From assembly GCA_013398955.1 (NCBI GenBank), contig VWPU01014174.1, positions 1 through 64,000 of the forward strand: a stretch of DNA of 64,000 nucleotides, written 5' to 3'. Of this stretch, positions 21,989-34,300 are shown in pieces; the first letter of the stretch is position 1; each line of letters opens with the position of its first letter. The translations under genes were made by a program, and so were the position numbers. Source of the DNA: Callaeas wilsoni (lineage: Eukaryota; Chordata; Aves; Passeriformes; Callaeidae). Below the pieces are notes generated by a model that was not told the DNA's origin, made no database searches, and worked only from the letters and a program-made list of their open reading frames with translations.

Positions 21989-24119
21989 CAGATCTCACCC
22001 GGGGCTGTGCAATCGTGACAAAACCTTGTGGGGCAATGGGTTCTGGATTTTTGGGTTCCTGGCCACACAGGATATAAGCAGGATCTTAGGAGGGAATCAA
22101 ATTGCGACACTTCCAAGGTGGGGAGGAGAAGGCAGGGAGAAGGTAACTCCTCACAGCAGCCTCTGGTACCAGCTCAGAAATGCCAGGGCTGAATTTCACC
22201 CCTTAATCACTTAAAAAAACCCATAAACACCAAAATCTGAGGGAATGTGGTAAGAGGTGGGAATCTGGAGAGGCGCTGACACATCACAAAGCCTTTTGGT
22301 GAGGGAAAACTGCCCTGGCTTAAATGTGCCAGGGGTGCTGCTGCCCTGTGCTGCAAATAATGATTTTTTAGTGTGGCACAAATTCAAAGTGGCTCAAAAA
22401 ACTGTGTTCTTCTCTTGATGCTTCATCTGGATACATGTTTCCTCTTTTCTCCATATTTTTTGGTTTTCACTCACAGAAAATGTTGGTTTCAGTCTCAGGA
22501 CACTGAGGGAAGCATTTTTCTCTTTGCTGAAGTGAGACAAGGAGAGGTTTCATTTCAGGCTTGATTTTACCCCACCCACAGCTCTCCCGTGTACCAGCAA
22601 ACCGGAAAGGAACAGTTTAGGGAAAAGGATATTTAAATGGGATCTTTCACTTAAATCAAAGCAAAAAACCATTTCTACTATTTCCACAGGTTCCTAGCAT
22701 TTAAGGGGAAGCAAAACATTTTTGAAGAGAAGTGGAGAGAGGAAAAAAGCTGCTGTTTTAAGTGGCAAATCCAAAACACTTCAGTCAGAAAGAGCTGAGA
22801 TAAACTTTTGAATATTTGGATACATATGCTGAAAAATCACAGATCAAATCTATTTTGGGGTATCAGCAAGAGTATTTTCATCACTAAAACTGGGGGTTAT
22901 GGTCAAAAAAGGTTGTCCAGGCCTCCTGAGGAGAGACCCTCACTGAGCCCTTCTGTGCTGCTCAAGGGGAAGGAACCGTTCCATTCCCGTGTTCTGAATA
23001 AGAGGGACACAAGGGGATGTGAGGTCCTTGAGACCTCCGCCACAGGAGGAGGAAAACCAGAAGAGACCTCTGTGAAACCAATTTTGGTTGCATTGTCAAT
23101 GTCTCGGAGATCTTTAGGCCTGAAAGGTCATGCTGGGAGACAAAACAACCTCATGAATGGGGCTCTTTGTGAACCAGCCAACTCTCCAATCCCACTGGGG
23201 TTGGAAATAACCCGGGAAGAAGGGCTGTCCCACCTTCCTTCTGCCCTTTGTGGAGTCTAGACATCCGTGTCAATGGAAAAAAGATTTTAAAAGGATGTAA
23301 AAGAAGTGTATTTTCCAGTGGCAGGAAAAAGCCAGCTCACCCTTCGAGAATAGAGCGGTGCCATAGGGACAGGAACTGACTCAGTGCCATCGCCCAGGAC
23401 GTGTCGGTGGAGTGGGTGCGCCTGACTCGGGGTGGGCAGAGCACTTCTGAGGGGAAGGGCGGCTTCCCAACCTCGGCTGGGGCCAAACCAGACCAGCAGA
23501 AGCCTTGGGACGTGGGCAGGAATGTCCCTTGGTCTCTTCCAACCTATGGAAAAGCCAGGAACTGGGAGCTCTGGGGGGGATGATAGCATTGGAATTGATG
23601 ATCTTGGAGATCTTTTCCAACCTTATCAATTCTATAGTTTTATGGCTCTCCTCTTGGGTTCTTTCTCCTGAGGCTTGGGATGGGGTATGGGGTGGGGGAA
23701 AAGCCAGGAATAAAGTCCTGCTCAATTGGGTGATCTTCAGTCAAAGCCAAGCCCCGTGACCGTGGCAGGGTTGAGGGCACAGCTTCTGCAAACACGGCCT
23801 GCAGTGAGTTCGTGTCACACTCACCTGCTGCTCCTCCCTGTCCCAGCAACAGCCTGGGGTTATTCCTGCAAAACCACCGGATAATCAGCTCTATCAATGA
23901 TGGAGAAACACCGTAATTCAAAATCCTGGGCCAGATCTTCAGCTGCTCCACAAAACAGCCAGGGTTTAACACCTGAAAGTGGCTGAGTTGTGGTGCCCAG
24001 CTGGGCAGCCTAGTGTGGAGCCATCCTGGAGTGCCACATTCCTGCCAGAGGTAACACTGGATTTAGGGATGGCTGGGTGACAGCCACTGGGCCCTGAACC
24101 AAAGCAGAAAATAACTCTG

Positions 24120-24260
24120 TTAAATCCCAGAATCCCAGACTGTTTGGGGTTGGAAAGGACCTCAAAGCTCATCTCGTTCCACCCCCTGCCATGAGTAGGG
24201 ACACCTTCCACTAGACCAGGTTGCTCCAAGCCCCGTTCAACCTGGCCTTGGACACTTTGT
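24120..24260 (-). mobile_element. CR1 LINE 3' tail
   Basis: CCCAGAATCCCAGACTGTTT, then GGTTGGAAAGGACCTCAAAG, then GGTTGCTCCAAGCCCCG, minus orientation and well conserved. Confidence 0.9.
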
Positions 24261-26119
24261 CCTTTGCCGCGCGTCTCCCTCGTTGTGCTCCTGGAGCTGC
24301 CTGCTGTGGAACAGCAGGAGAGAACTTATCCCCCTAGGGAATAGATGGATCATGTACAAAATCATGGAGGAAAAAGCAGCTTTCTGGAAACTGAGTTTCT
24401 TGAGACTTAACAACAATTAACGGGATTAATTAAATTCAGTCATGGTTCCAGCATCTTCTTCCTTTCTGCTTCCCCTCTGAAGATTTCCATCCCCTCTTTC
24501 TGCAGGACACTGCCAGCTTGGGCTGAGAGAGGAAAGGGTCTGTGGGAGCTGCATCCTTGGGCAGACACCGGTGGGTTTATGGGATCACTGGATGCCCCTG
24601 CTCCATTCCCATGGGTGCTGTCACCTCAGTGCCAGTGGATCCCAGGGGATAACAGAGCAGCCAAGGCAGGGGGTCATGTGGGGCTGGACAGGGAGGTCTG
24701 CCCTGAACATCCAGTTCAGCAGCTCTAATAAATACCTTGAGTGAAAATCTCGTGTTAAAGGGTCAGCATTGTCAGTTCACGTGAGAACTTTTCATTCCTT
24801 CTTGGAAAACACATAGAGATTTCACTCATGTTATTATCTCTTTCTAGATAGCAAAACCCAGGAATTTCAGCAAATTCTTCTGCTCTGGCCATGAGATGGA
24901 TGTCGGGGTTGGGACAGTTGTCCTGAGAGAGGTTCTTCTGTCCCAGCAGCTGTGGAACAGAGTCACTGAGGTCCTCCAGGACCCAGGCACCTCTGAGGAG
25001 CCTCATGTTCTCATATCCTGCTGCAGAAGAAGGTTCTTTGACCGTGTCTCTGCCTTGGCTCTGTGCAGTTCTGGGGTTTATGGTCCCATCCCAAATTTAG
25101 AGACATAACTGGCATTCCTTGCTCACCCAGGTGATCACCTCCTCACAGGAGATTCTCCACCTGAGCACCCTCATTCTCACATCCCATTTTTTATGTGACC
25201 CACCCAGCAGGAAGTAGCGTGGGCCTTTTGTGAGGTGTTTTTGTTCTGTGAGGAGTTCCAGTAAATACCCAGCTCCAAATTCCTTCCCTGACACAGCACC
25301 AATTACTGGAAGTGCTACAACCCCTTCCTCCTTTGACCTCCTGTGTATCACTGCTGGTTTACACCACACGATCGCTCTCTCACCTGCTGAATTAATGTGG
25401 ATTCAGGTGATCATTCTCGCTGTGGCTTCCAGCACGACCCTGTGCACTCAGTGAAAACTCCCTAAAGCAGCAGGATGTGCCCAGGTTTTCTGTCAGGAAT
25501 TCTTTAGAACCTGGAGGGTGGATGAGTACCAGCAGAACTGACCCTACCCCGATCACACTCACCTTATCTCCTCAAAGTTCCCAAAAGTCCCCAAACCACC
25601 CCTGGCATCCTGTGCCTGCAGCCTTCCCAAGGTCCCTGTTGTCCTACACCGGGTTATCAGATCCTACATGACCCAAGGGGTGCCACAGACCCCTGTCTCC
25701 CTCTTTCCCAACCCTATGATTGCTCCAGGCTCTCCTTCCCTTGCAAAACCAACCGAGTCCTAATTGGAAGCACAGGAGTCTCTTGTGGAATTAGAAATGG
25801 CAAAAGAAGTGAGGAATGAGGAAGGGATAAGGAAGGAGCAGACATGGAAGCTGGCTGTTGTTTTGGGAGTGAAGAAGAAACCAAGTCCAGAGGGTTGGAC
25901 TGATGATCTTTCCAACCCCAATGTGTCCATGATTCCATGACTGCTGGGACATGGGACACAGGCTCCTCGGTCACAGAAACAGCTGAGCTGGGCCTTCCAC
26001 AGACATTTAATGGTGATCCTGTTCCCCATCTCACTTCCAAGGTCTCGTCCTCAGAGACCTGAGGGAGGTGGAGGCCTTGTCCAGGTCTCTTCATTGCTAA
26101 ACCTCCAATATGAAACAGC

Positions 26120-26235
26120 AGCTTTGGGGGGTTCATAACCGAGCAGCCCGGTCCAGTGGAGCTGTCCCTGCCCATGAGAGTGGAATGGGATGGGCTTTAA
26201 GGTCCCTCCCATCCCAGACCATTCTGGAGTTTTGG
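26120..26235 (+). mobile_element. CR1 LINE 3' tail
   Basis: CCGGTCCAGTGGAGCTGTCC, then GGGCTTTAAGGTCCCTCCC, then AGACCATTCTGGAGTT, plus orientation. Confidence 0.75.
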
Positions 26236-27844
26236 GATTACTGAAGTGGGTTTTGCACAGCAGCAGGTGGATCCTTTGAGGTTGCCTTGTCTGTGGTGCT
26301 ACAGATTCTGGAGATTTTGGAACTTTCTGGACGTGCTTTGCCAAGAACAATTCCTCCTGTCCCTTGAGGAGCTGAGTCCCACCAGATCCCTGGTGGAATG
26401 GTAGGAGTTGGTTGTGTACGTGTCTTCACAGGTTGTTTTGTCCTGCTCCTCAGCACGAAATTATGTTTAAATTGATAAAATACAAATTCTTGGAGCTGTG
26501 ACCTAACTGCCTCCAGGATGATGCATTTTCCTGCCTCATAAAATTATCTGACAAATAGAATTCTTTGATCAATCAGTGAAAAAAAAACCCAAGAAGAAGG
26601 AAGGAGACAGGTATGGGTAGGGCAGAACTGAAACCAGACAGCACTGCCCTGATGTGGGGCAGGTCCGGGAAGGGCATCACCAGCTCCTGGCCTAGGAAGG
26701 ACTTCCTTATTTTTAGACTAAATCATGAATTGGTGAAAGCTGCCACCAGAGAGTCCAGGCAAGAGGATGAGTTGGCTCTCTGTGCTGAGACAGAGATGGA
26801 AATCCAGATGTCTGGGAAGCTGAGCTGACCAAATCCTGCTTTCCTGAGAAAGGAGGCACCTCAGAGACACTGGAGCCCTGGTGGGGCCTGAACGTGCTGC
26901 CACCCCCCAGGTGCTGGTCCCTTGGTCCCAGAACAGGCCAGGCCGTGGAGGGCTGGATGGCCACTCCCCAGTATTCCCTTCACAGGCTCCAGCAAGCTCC
27001 TGGAGCACAGATGGAATGTCCTGCACCACCACTGACATTGGTGCAATTTAATTCCTTGACAACGTGAACACTCAGTTCTGTACCAGCATTTTCCACCACC
27101 GTTTCTTTTAAAAAAATGATTAATAAAATAATGTCCTATTACCTAAATCCTTCTCTCCCATCTCTGCCTCTGCACCTCCTTCCCTCTCCCTGCACACACA
27201 AGGGGCTGCTCCTCTCTTCCAGACCTGGTCCCCATCCCTGAAAACTATTTCATTGGAGCTCAGCTCACTTTGGAACAAACACCAGGATGAGAAGGGGGGT
27301 GGAAATTATTAAAACCATCCACAGGAGAGATTTAGGGATAAATATGACAAGGTTTGCATCCTTTACCCCTAACTCTGGTTGACATTGCTGCTTCCCATTG
27401 GGAAATGAGCCTTCCCCATTGGGAATGAGCCTTCTCCAGGGCGTAGCAGAATGGAAAACACAACAAGAGGCGTTAAAAATTAGCAATAGCTCTGATGAAA
27501 GGCCCCTGTGTTTAGAGAGCCTGACTAAAGGAATTGAAGGCTCCTGTTGTTGATCTAAGGGAGGTGTGTTTGTTTCCCTCTAAACTTGCAGAAACACCGG
27601 CAGAGGCTGCAGAGACCTGGGGAATTTGCTTTGGAAGAATTGTGGGAATGTGACAATGGAGACATCGCTCCAGGTCCCACCTTTCTTGTGCTGGGTTTAG
27701 TGTCAGAGTCCCAGCATGGTGCTGCTCACTCCTGTGGGCCATGGGGTCTAAGCCATTTTCCAGCCTCATTTGTCCTGGGAACTGCTCAGAGCCCAGTAAC
27801 GAATTCCATCATGTATTTGGCTAAAGTGCCAGAATCAACAACAT

Positions 27845-28000
27845 AATCAAAGAACCCCAGAATTATCTGGGTTGAAAGCGAATTTAAAATTCATCTCCTG
27901 CCATGGCAGGGACACCTTCCACTATCCCAGGTTGCTCCAAGCCCTGTCCTACCTGGCCTTGGACACTGCCAGGGATGGGCCATCTCCAGTATATCCCTAC
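27845..28000 (-). mobile_element. CR1 LINE 3' tail
   Basis: AGAACCCCAGAATTATCTGG, then CCATGGCAGGGACACCTTCC, then GGTTGCTCCAAGCCC, minus orientation. Confidence 0.88.
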
Positions 28001-28159
28001 CATGAAAAGCCTTTTTGTTAAGGTGCTGTGAATTACATTTCACAATAACATCAATTCTTTGCCGTTTATCTGAGATTTATCATGGCCTCTCAACCAGCAA
28101 ATCTTTGCTCCACAACCTCCAGTGATATTGGTCAGAAATCCCTGGCTGTGTGTGCTAGG

Positions 28160-28260
28160 CACAAATAACCTGGTCCAGTGGAAGGTGTCACGGCAGGCGA
28201 TGGGAATTGGGTGATCTTTAAGATCCCTCCCAACCCAAACCATTCTGGGATTCCATGATT
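28160..28260 (+). mobile_element. CR1 LINE 3' tail
   Basis: ACCTGGTCCAGTGGAAGGTG, then CTTTAAGATCCCTCCCAACC, then CATTCTGGGATTCCATGATT, plus orientation. Confidence 0.8.
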
Positions 28261-29339
28261 CCGCCAAATATGTTTTTTTAAAGTAAATGCTTCCCTTTAT
28301 TTAGCAGTAACACTGAAAAATCAAATTTATTTCCTTCTTTGCAGCAAAGAGAGGCGGCAGCTTGTTCCTGGCATGAACTTATTGTGCAGTTTATTGTGAT
28401 AAATAAAACCCCCCATTTTTTTTCCTTTTTATCACCTGATGGTGGAAAACAGGTGCAGAGCAAACACCTCTGACCCATAATTACTCCTGAGTCACCAGAA
28501 CACTCATGAGACGTGAGTGCCAAAGTGAGCAGCCCAGACTATGGTGACTGTTTGGGTTTTTTTTTCCTCTAACATAATTTGTTTGTTTCCTTATTCAGTA
28601 GATCATAAAATCTCAATTAGTGCATAAAATTTTGCAGCCCTGGCTCTCAGCTGCTCGTAAGCACAGCCAGTTCATTCATTTCATTGTGCTCTGCTGAGAG
28701 GGAACTCTTTACATAAATTGTATAAGGAAATACTAATCCTGGTTGTCCTCAAAACAGAGCCATAAGCTCCTGTAATTTTCTTATGTTTCCCCACTCATAA
28801 CATAAATTTTGGATTTCTCACAGCTCTTGTTGGAATCTGTCTGTATTTTCACCCCTGGTTCCCAATCACAGTGCACTCTAGTGCTTTCCTCAAGGGCTGA
28901 CAAGTCCCAGGCTCCCTTTACCTGCTACAGAGCTCCAGAGGTAACTTTTCCATCCTCTCCTGGATTTACCAAATCCTGGCTGTTTGGTGTGAGCAGTGAA
29001 GGCGCAGCTGGGGAGCTCCACATCCTTCCCTGGAGCTGACACATCTCATGGCACCAACATGGAGATGGTCTAACAACCCCACATCACAAGTCAAGAAGGG
29101 ACCTTCTCCTCTTCTGTTTTCTTGGGGTTTCTTTGCTGTTCCAGCAGTTTATAGCCAACATTAACAAACCTCACTTGCTCAGGAAGTTCAAGTAATTTTT
29201 CAAGCTTTAAGGTATTTAAACATGAGAGGAGTTCCGTGTTGTGGGACTTCACCACATGCCTTAAAGTTAAGCCTCTGCTGGGTGGTGATGAACCTCAGCT
29301 GGCACTTAAATCCATTTATTGAATAAGTGTTTATCACAC

Positions 29340-29435
29340 AAGCATGGAATGGTTTGGCTTGGAAGGGACCTGGAAGCTCATCCCGTTCCATGGGCAGGGA
29401 CACCTCCACCAGCCCAGGTTGTTTAGCTGTCCTAA
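29340..29435 (-). mobile_element. CR1 LINE 3' tail
   Basis: GCATGGAATGGTTTGGCTTG, then GGAAGGGACCTGGAAGCTC, then CCATGGGCAGGGACACC, minus orientation. Confidence 0.8.
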
Positions 29436-29807
29436 GGTATGTGCAGGGAGGAGAGCCTGACTAAATTCCGCTTCCAGATGCTGGCACGGGCTGGGAAACC
29501 ACAGGAGGCTGGGAATGCCCAGCTGTGCCCGAGTGGGTTTGCAGGGTCAGGAGGCTGCGGGGTGAAGGGGAGCCTGTGTTCCATCCCAGGAGCGGCTGCC
29601 AAGGATCTTTAACTGGGAGTTTGGGGAGCTGCTTGAATGAAACAACATCCGTGACCTGGAGAAAGAGTAAAAGCTGCTATTTATGGTGACTTCTGAGTGC
29701 AAACGGAATGGCAGCACCAGCTGGACAACAACGGCAGCGCCAAAGCAAGCGGAGCACGCTCGGGGCTGGCGTTGGTGTTGACATGTCAGCAACGAGGCAT
29801 GGGAGGA

Positions 29808-30076
29808 ATCCAGCCCCAGGGCTCCCAGGTTTTCCTGCCCTGTCGGGAGGAATCCAGCCCCAGGGCTCCCAGGTTTTCCTGCCCAGGTCCCATGGCAGCG
29901 GGAGGAATGCAGCCCCAGGGCTCCCAGGTTTTCCTGCCCAGGTCCCACGGCAGNTCCCAGGTTTTCCTGCCCGGGTCGGGAGGAATCCAGCCCCAGGGCT
30001 CCCAGGGTTTCCTGCCCGGGTCGGGAGGAATCCAGCCCCAGGGCTCCCAGGGTTTCCTGCCCAGGTCCCACGGCAG
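29808..30076. repeat. Minisatellite with an assembly N
   Basis: This holds about six copies of GGAGGAATCCAGCCCCAGGGCTCCCAGGTTTTCCTGCCC, alternately spaced by GGTCGG or by GGTCCCACGGCAG. A lone N at 29954 interrupts a unit, so the true copy number is probably larger than shown. Open frames on both strands here (for example 29547-30281) are by-products of the repeat. Confidence 0.88.
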
Positions 30077-30963
30077 TGTCGGGTGAGCAGGTGGGATGTG
30101 GCCTGAAGGAGAATTCCATGAACAAGGTGCTACAAAACAATGATAAGGAGGAAGAGAAGGGAAAGGTTTTGTCCCCTGGGCTGTGGGAGGTGGGGCTGTG
30201 GCTGTGCCGGGAACGATCTCCCTGCCCAGAGCGGGAGGGAGGAGAGGGAACAACGGTAGGGAACTGGCTGAGATCTCCCACTTGGACACTGCCTCCAGGA
30301 CGGGAAAAACATTACAGAAAACCTCCAATCTGTCATGCACCTCGCAGTGTTTTGAAGCCTTTGGGTCTAACTCATTGTTTCTTGTGTTGAGGTTTGTCTT
30401 TAGTGAGAAAATTCCCTCATCCCTGGCTCCTCCTGGGCCTTGTTTGCTTTGGGAGAGAGGGAGGTTCTGTTCCCTGCTCTTGGCAGAAACTTCTGCCCCT
30501 CCACGGGGCCTACCTAAGGCAAGTCCTGGGGACAGGGCTGGGGACAGCCCTGGGGACCTGTGTGGGGACAGCCTTGGGGCAGCAGCACTCAGCCCAGGGG
30601 CAAGGTGGTGGAACAAGATGGTCTTGAAGATCCCTTCCAACCGAAGCCAATCCATGACTCTGAACCCTCGGCATCCCCCAGCCTGGCCATGGATGTTCAC
30701 GGATGTTCCTTAGCATTTTCAAGGAGCTGAGTGCCCCAGGATGAGCTGGGGATTCAGCTGGGCCAAGCAGGGAGTGGCTGGGAAGATGGCAGGGAAGGAA
30801 TGGGGTGAGTTACTTGCCGTAAAACCTCTGTCAGAATTACACCTCCCAGTATTTATTCCTTCCTCTGACGTTTAGTCATGGAGCTTTGCCATTTTGGGAG
30901 GATGAAGAGCTCGGTGGAGATCAAATGAAAATCAAAGCCTTTTCTTATGTTCCAAAAGGAGGA

Positions 30964-30969
30964 TTTATT
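30964..30969 (-). terminator. Candidate polyadenylation signal of gene B
   Basis: Plus-strand TTTATT gives AATAAA on the minus strand, about 370 bases beyond the gene B stop codon. Confidence 0.5.
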
Positions 30970-31337
30970 TAGTGGGGTTTAGAACTTTAGAATACACAGA
31001 TCTGAGTGTTGTGGAGGGGATGCACAAGCAACCACGGCATTCACAGTTCAATGCACCTCAGAAACGCAGGAGCTCTGGGAATTCCTGCAGTAAAGCATCA
31101 GCTCCTGGGCAGCTCTCCTGGAGATTCCAGGCACTTACTGGGGATAAACAACAAATCACTGCAGAAAGCTCCCAGGAGAGGCCCCAGGTGGGGAAGTGCT
31201 GCTGTTCCCAAGGAGGTAAGAGCTGGATCAGAGAAGGAATGGCTCTCCCAAGGTCATGTGCTCCAGCAACACATGGGACACCTCATGTTTTAGGGAGAGC
31301 AGACGTCGTTCCTTTGCTCAGGGAAGGTTCCTTCGGT

Positions 31338-34300
31338 TCAGACCACTCTGTTCTTCACCCTTTCAAAGATCTGCATCACTTTTCCTGCTGGGATGCAGCC
31401 TTCCCGCACGATGGTGATGCCACCTTCCCAGAGGGAGAATGAACAAGTCAGGACAATTCCCAAAGGGGCACAGAAAGGAATGTAAAGGAACATCTCGCAC
31501 CAGCAAAGCCACTCAAAATAAAGTTGTGTGGAAGGACCAGAAACTTGTCAGAAAGTGAAACCACCAATGAACACTGACCTCACACTTTGTTCAATGGTTT
31601 GGTTTTCCACTAATGAATCCCTCTCAAATGTCAGCCCGGAGCCACCCAGGACACCTCAGCGTGTGCTGCTGCGTCACTGTGGGCAAGCTCCTGTGCCACC
31701 CTCATTGTGGTGGTCCGAGGCAGCACCCACCCCTCCTCCCGGCAGCACCCACCTTCCCACTCAGATTTTCCTTGCACAACTGTGTTTGTCCTCCTGCCTT
31801 GCTCCCTGTCAACACAGAGGTCCTCCCAGGACATCTTTTGTTTGCTTCTCTTCATCAACATGTTTGCAAATGTCCGGGCACTCAAGAGCTGTTACTCTTG
31901 GAGCACTCTGTGCTGCCAGATTGATACTGGGAAAGGCATGGAGACCTCCCAGGAAAACGCAATTGCTGACACAAAGGGCGGTTCTCACACTCACTTTCAT
32001 CAATCTTTGTGCAGTTGACCACAGTGGATGCCACCACCTCGTCAGACTCTCCATCACAGAGAACACCCTCCAGCTTATGGCCAAGGCGCCTGTGGGGGTA
32101 AAAATAGCAACAACCCTTCACAGAACTTGCTGTGACCTCGTGCTGAGGCTCCCCTCGGTGCAGGACGTCAAACCGAGGTCTGCCACCACTTAAACAGGTG
32201 GGTGGCACTGCCAGTGACCAGGTACTCACGAGATGACCATGTCGTGGTGGGTGCTGTCCACCTCCCCACTGGGGTTGGCCGAGGTGATGGCCAAGGGCCC
32301 GGTCATGTCGATGAGGTGCACCAGGACTGTCAGGTCAGGGACTCGGATCATGATGCTGTCCTGGGTTCCCACCCTGCTGTACCCTGCTCCGACTCCTGGA
32401 AGGATAGGCAGAGGATGTTGGCAGAAGCACGGCTGGCACAGCCCCTGTCGTGGCACCAGGGGGAATCTCCTGCTTTCTTTTGGAAGTGACCCTGCTCCAT
32501 GCACCCAACTACATGTGTCTTTGTGGACGTTTATTGCTGAGCAGAAATCTGTGAGAGCAGAGGTACAATTTGGGGTCTAACTGGGTAAAAAGGAAATGAT
32601 TCATGGCTGGAGACATCACAGCTGTTTCCATGGACACGGGATCTCCCTATATCCCAAAGCCTGACTTCCTGTGATGACTGCCCATCCTCCCATCCTCCAC
32701 CACCTTCCTCTGCCTGTTAAACATGGGTAACTCAGAATCACAGAATCAGCTGGGTTGGAAAAGACCTTTGAGATGATCGAGTCCAACTGATGACCCAACA
32801 CCACCTTGTCACCCAGACCATGGCACCAAGTGCCACATTCAGGCTTTTCTTAACCACCTCCGGGGATGGGGACTCCAACACCTCCCTGGGCAGCCCATTC
32901 CAATGCCCAATCACCCTTTCAGTGAAGACTTTTTTCCTAATGCCCCACCTAAACCTCCCCTGGTGCAGATTAAGGCTGTTCCCTCTCCTCCTGTCCCTGT
33001 TCCCTGGGAGCAGAGCCCGACCCCCCCGGCTGCCCCCTCCTGTCAGGGAGTTGTGCCGAGCCACAAGGTCCCCCCTGAGCCTCCTTTGCTCCAGGCTGAG
33101 CCCCTTTCCCAGCTCGCTCTGCTGCTTCTCACAGGACTTGTGTTCCAGCTCCTCCAGTTCCCTCATTCTGTGCTCTTTCCATGGATTCCCAGGAGCCAGG
33201 GTTGAGGTGAATCATCCCAGTGCTCACAGTGCCTGCCTGTGTCCAAATGGTGGGAAGGCAGAGGCGATGAGCAGGGATGACCATCGGAACCCTCTCATCT
33301 CCTGGATGCTCCACCCTGGTTTGCTCATTCCCAGTGAACAGCGAGGGGCTTGGGAGAGGGGACCCTCCCAGGCTGAGGAGCCTCCCTTGCTGCTGGTTAA
33401 AGAACTCATCCTGCTGACTCGCACTCTTGATGAGTCATTCCAGCTGATTAACACCCTCTGCTAAACATCCACCAAAGCATCTGGGAGCTCCAGAGGGGAT
33501 TTCTTGGGATAAAGTGACCAGAATCTCTCCCCATCACATCCCAAAGGGTGTTGGGATTGCAGACCCGCCGTGCCGAAAACATGAAAGGGGGGCGGAAGGG
33601 TTGTCCTGCTCATCTCACCCAACTTCTTCAGCCACTCTCCCTTCCGGATAATGCAGCCGATGCCACCGGGATAAACGTTTTCCATGAATTCCCAGAGCAG
33701 GGGGCTGATGGGCGGAGCAGCTGCTCGCAACTGCTCCAGGTTGGAAATAAAGATGCAGATGGGCTTTTCTTGAGGCCTGTCCTGAAAAAACAGGGAGAAA
33801 ATAGATGAAGAGGGAAAGTTTACCTGGAGAACCTCGAAGCTTGCTGGGATCCTGGTTCGTGTGTTTCCCAGGGAGCAGGAACTCCAGGCAAGGAAGGTGT
33901 TGTGTCTGCACAAATGCTGAGCTGTGATTGATGCCCCAGCTCAGATCTGCACGTGCAAATTGAAGAGGAGACAGAGCAGCAGCCTGCCCTTGGGAGCCTC
34001 TGGGATGCATCCAAATCCCCCTCTTTAGGCACATCCATCACAGGGACAGCAACGCTCGACTCAGTATCAGCATTTTTTGGATCTTACACACCAGGGGCCT
34101 GATTTTTTCCAAACTTCTGCTGGTATAAACCAAGGTCAAATGCACCAATTCATGATGGGATAAGGGATGGAGAGCTCAACCCCCTGCAAACCAACATCTC
34201 CGTTATCACCCCTCCAGTGCTATGACAGAAGCTTGGTGAAATAATAAATTCGGTGTAAAACCAGCAGTGGAGATGGAGGGGAAATAAAACAAGCTCACAA

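Larger units (their letters stand above)
22000..29790. other. Gene-free spacer between the tails of genes A and B
   Basis: No coding exon, structural RNA or full mobile element was recognised. The sequence is ordinary mixed composition with short CR1 tails at about 23580-23640, 24120-24260, 25870-25945, 26120-26235, 27845-28000, 28160-28260 and 29340-29440. Moderately long open frames, such as the one at 22808-23260, have no recognisable motif, neighbour or exon structure and are not called. Confidence 0.5.

Noticed and set aside
22808..23260. A 150-residue plus-strand frame in the spacer
   Set aside because: No motif, no splice context and no recognisable relative. Frames of this length occur by chance in GC-rich DNA.
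29547..30700. Minus-strand frames of 244 and 304 residues
   Set aside because: They are made by the repeat at 29808-30076 and cross the N. No recognisable domain is present.
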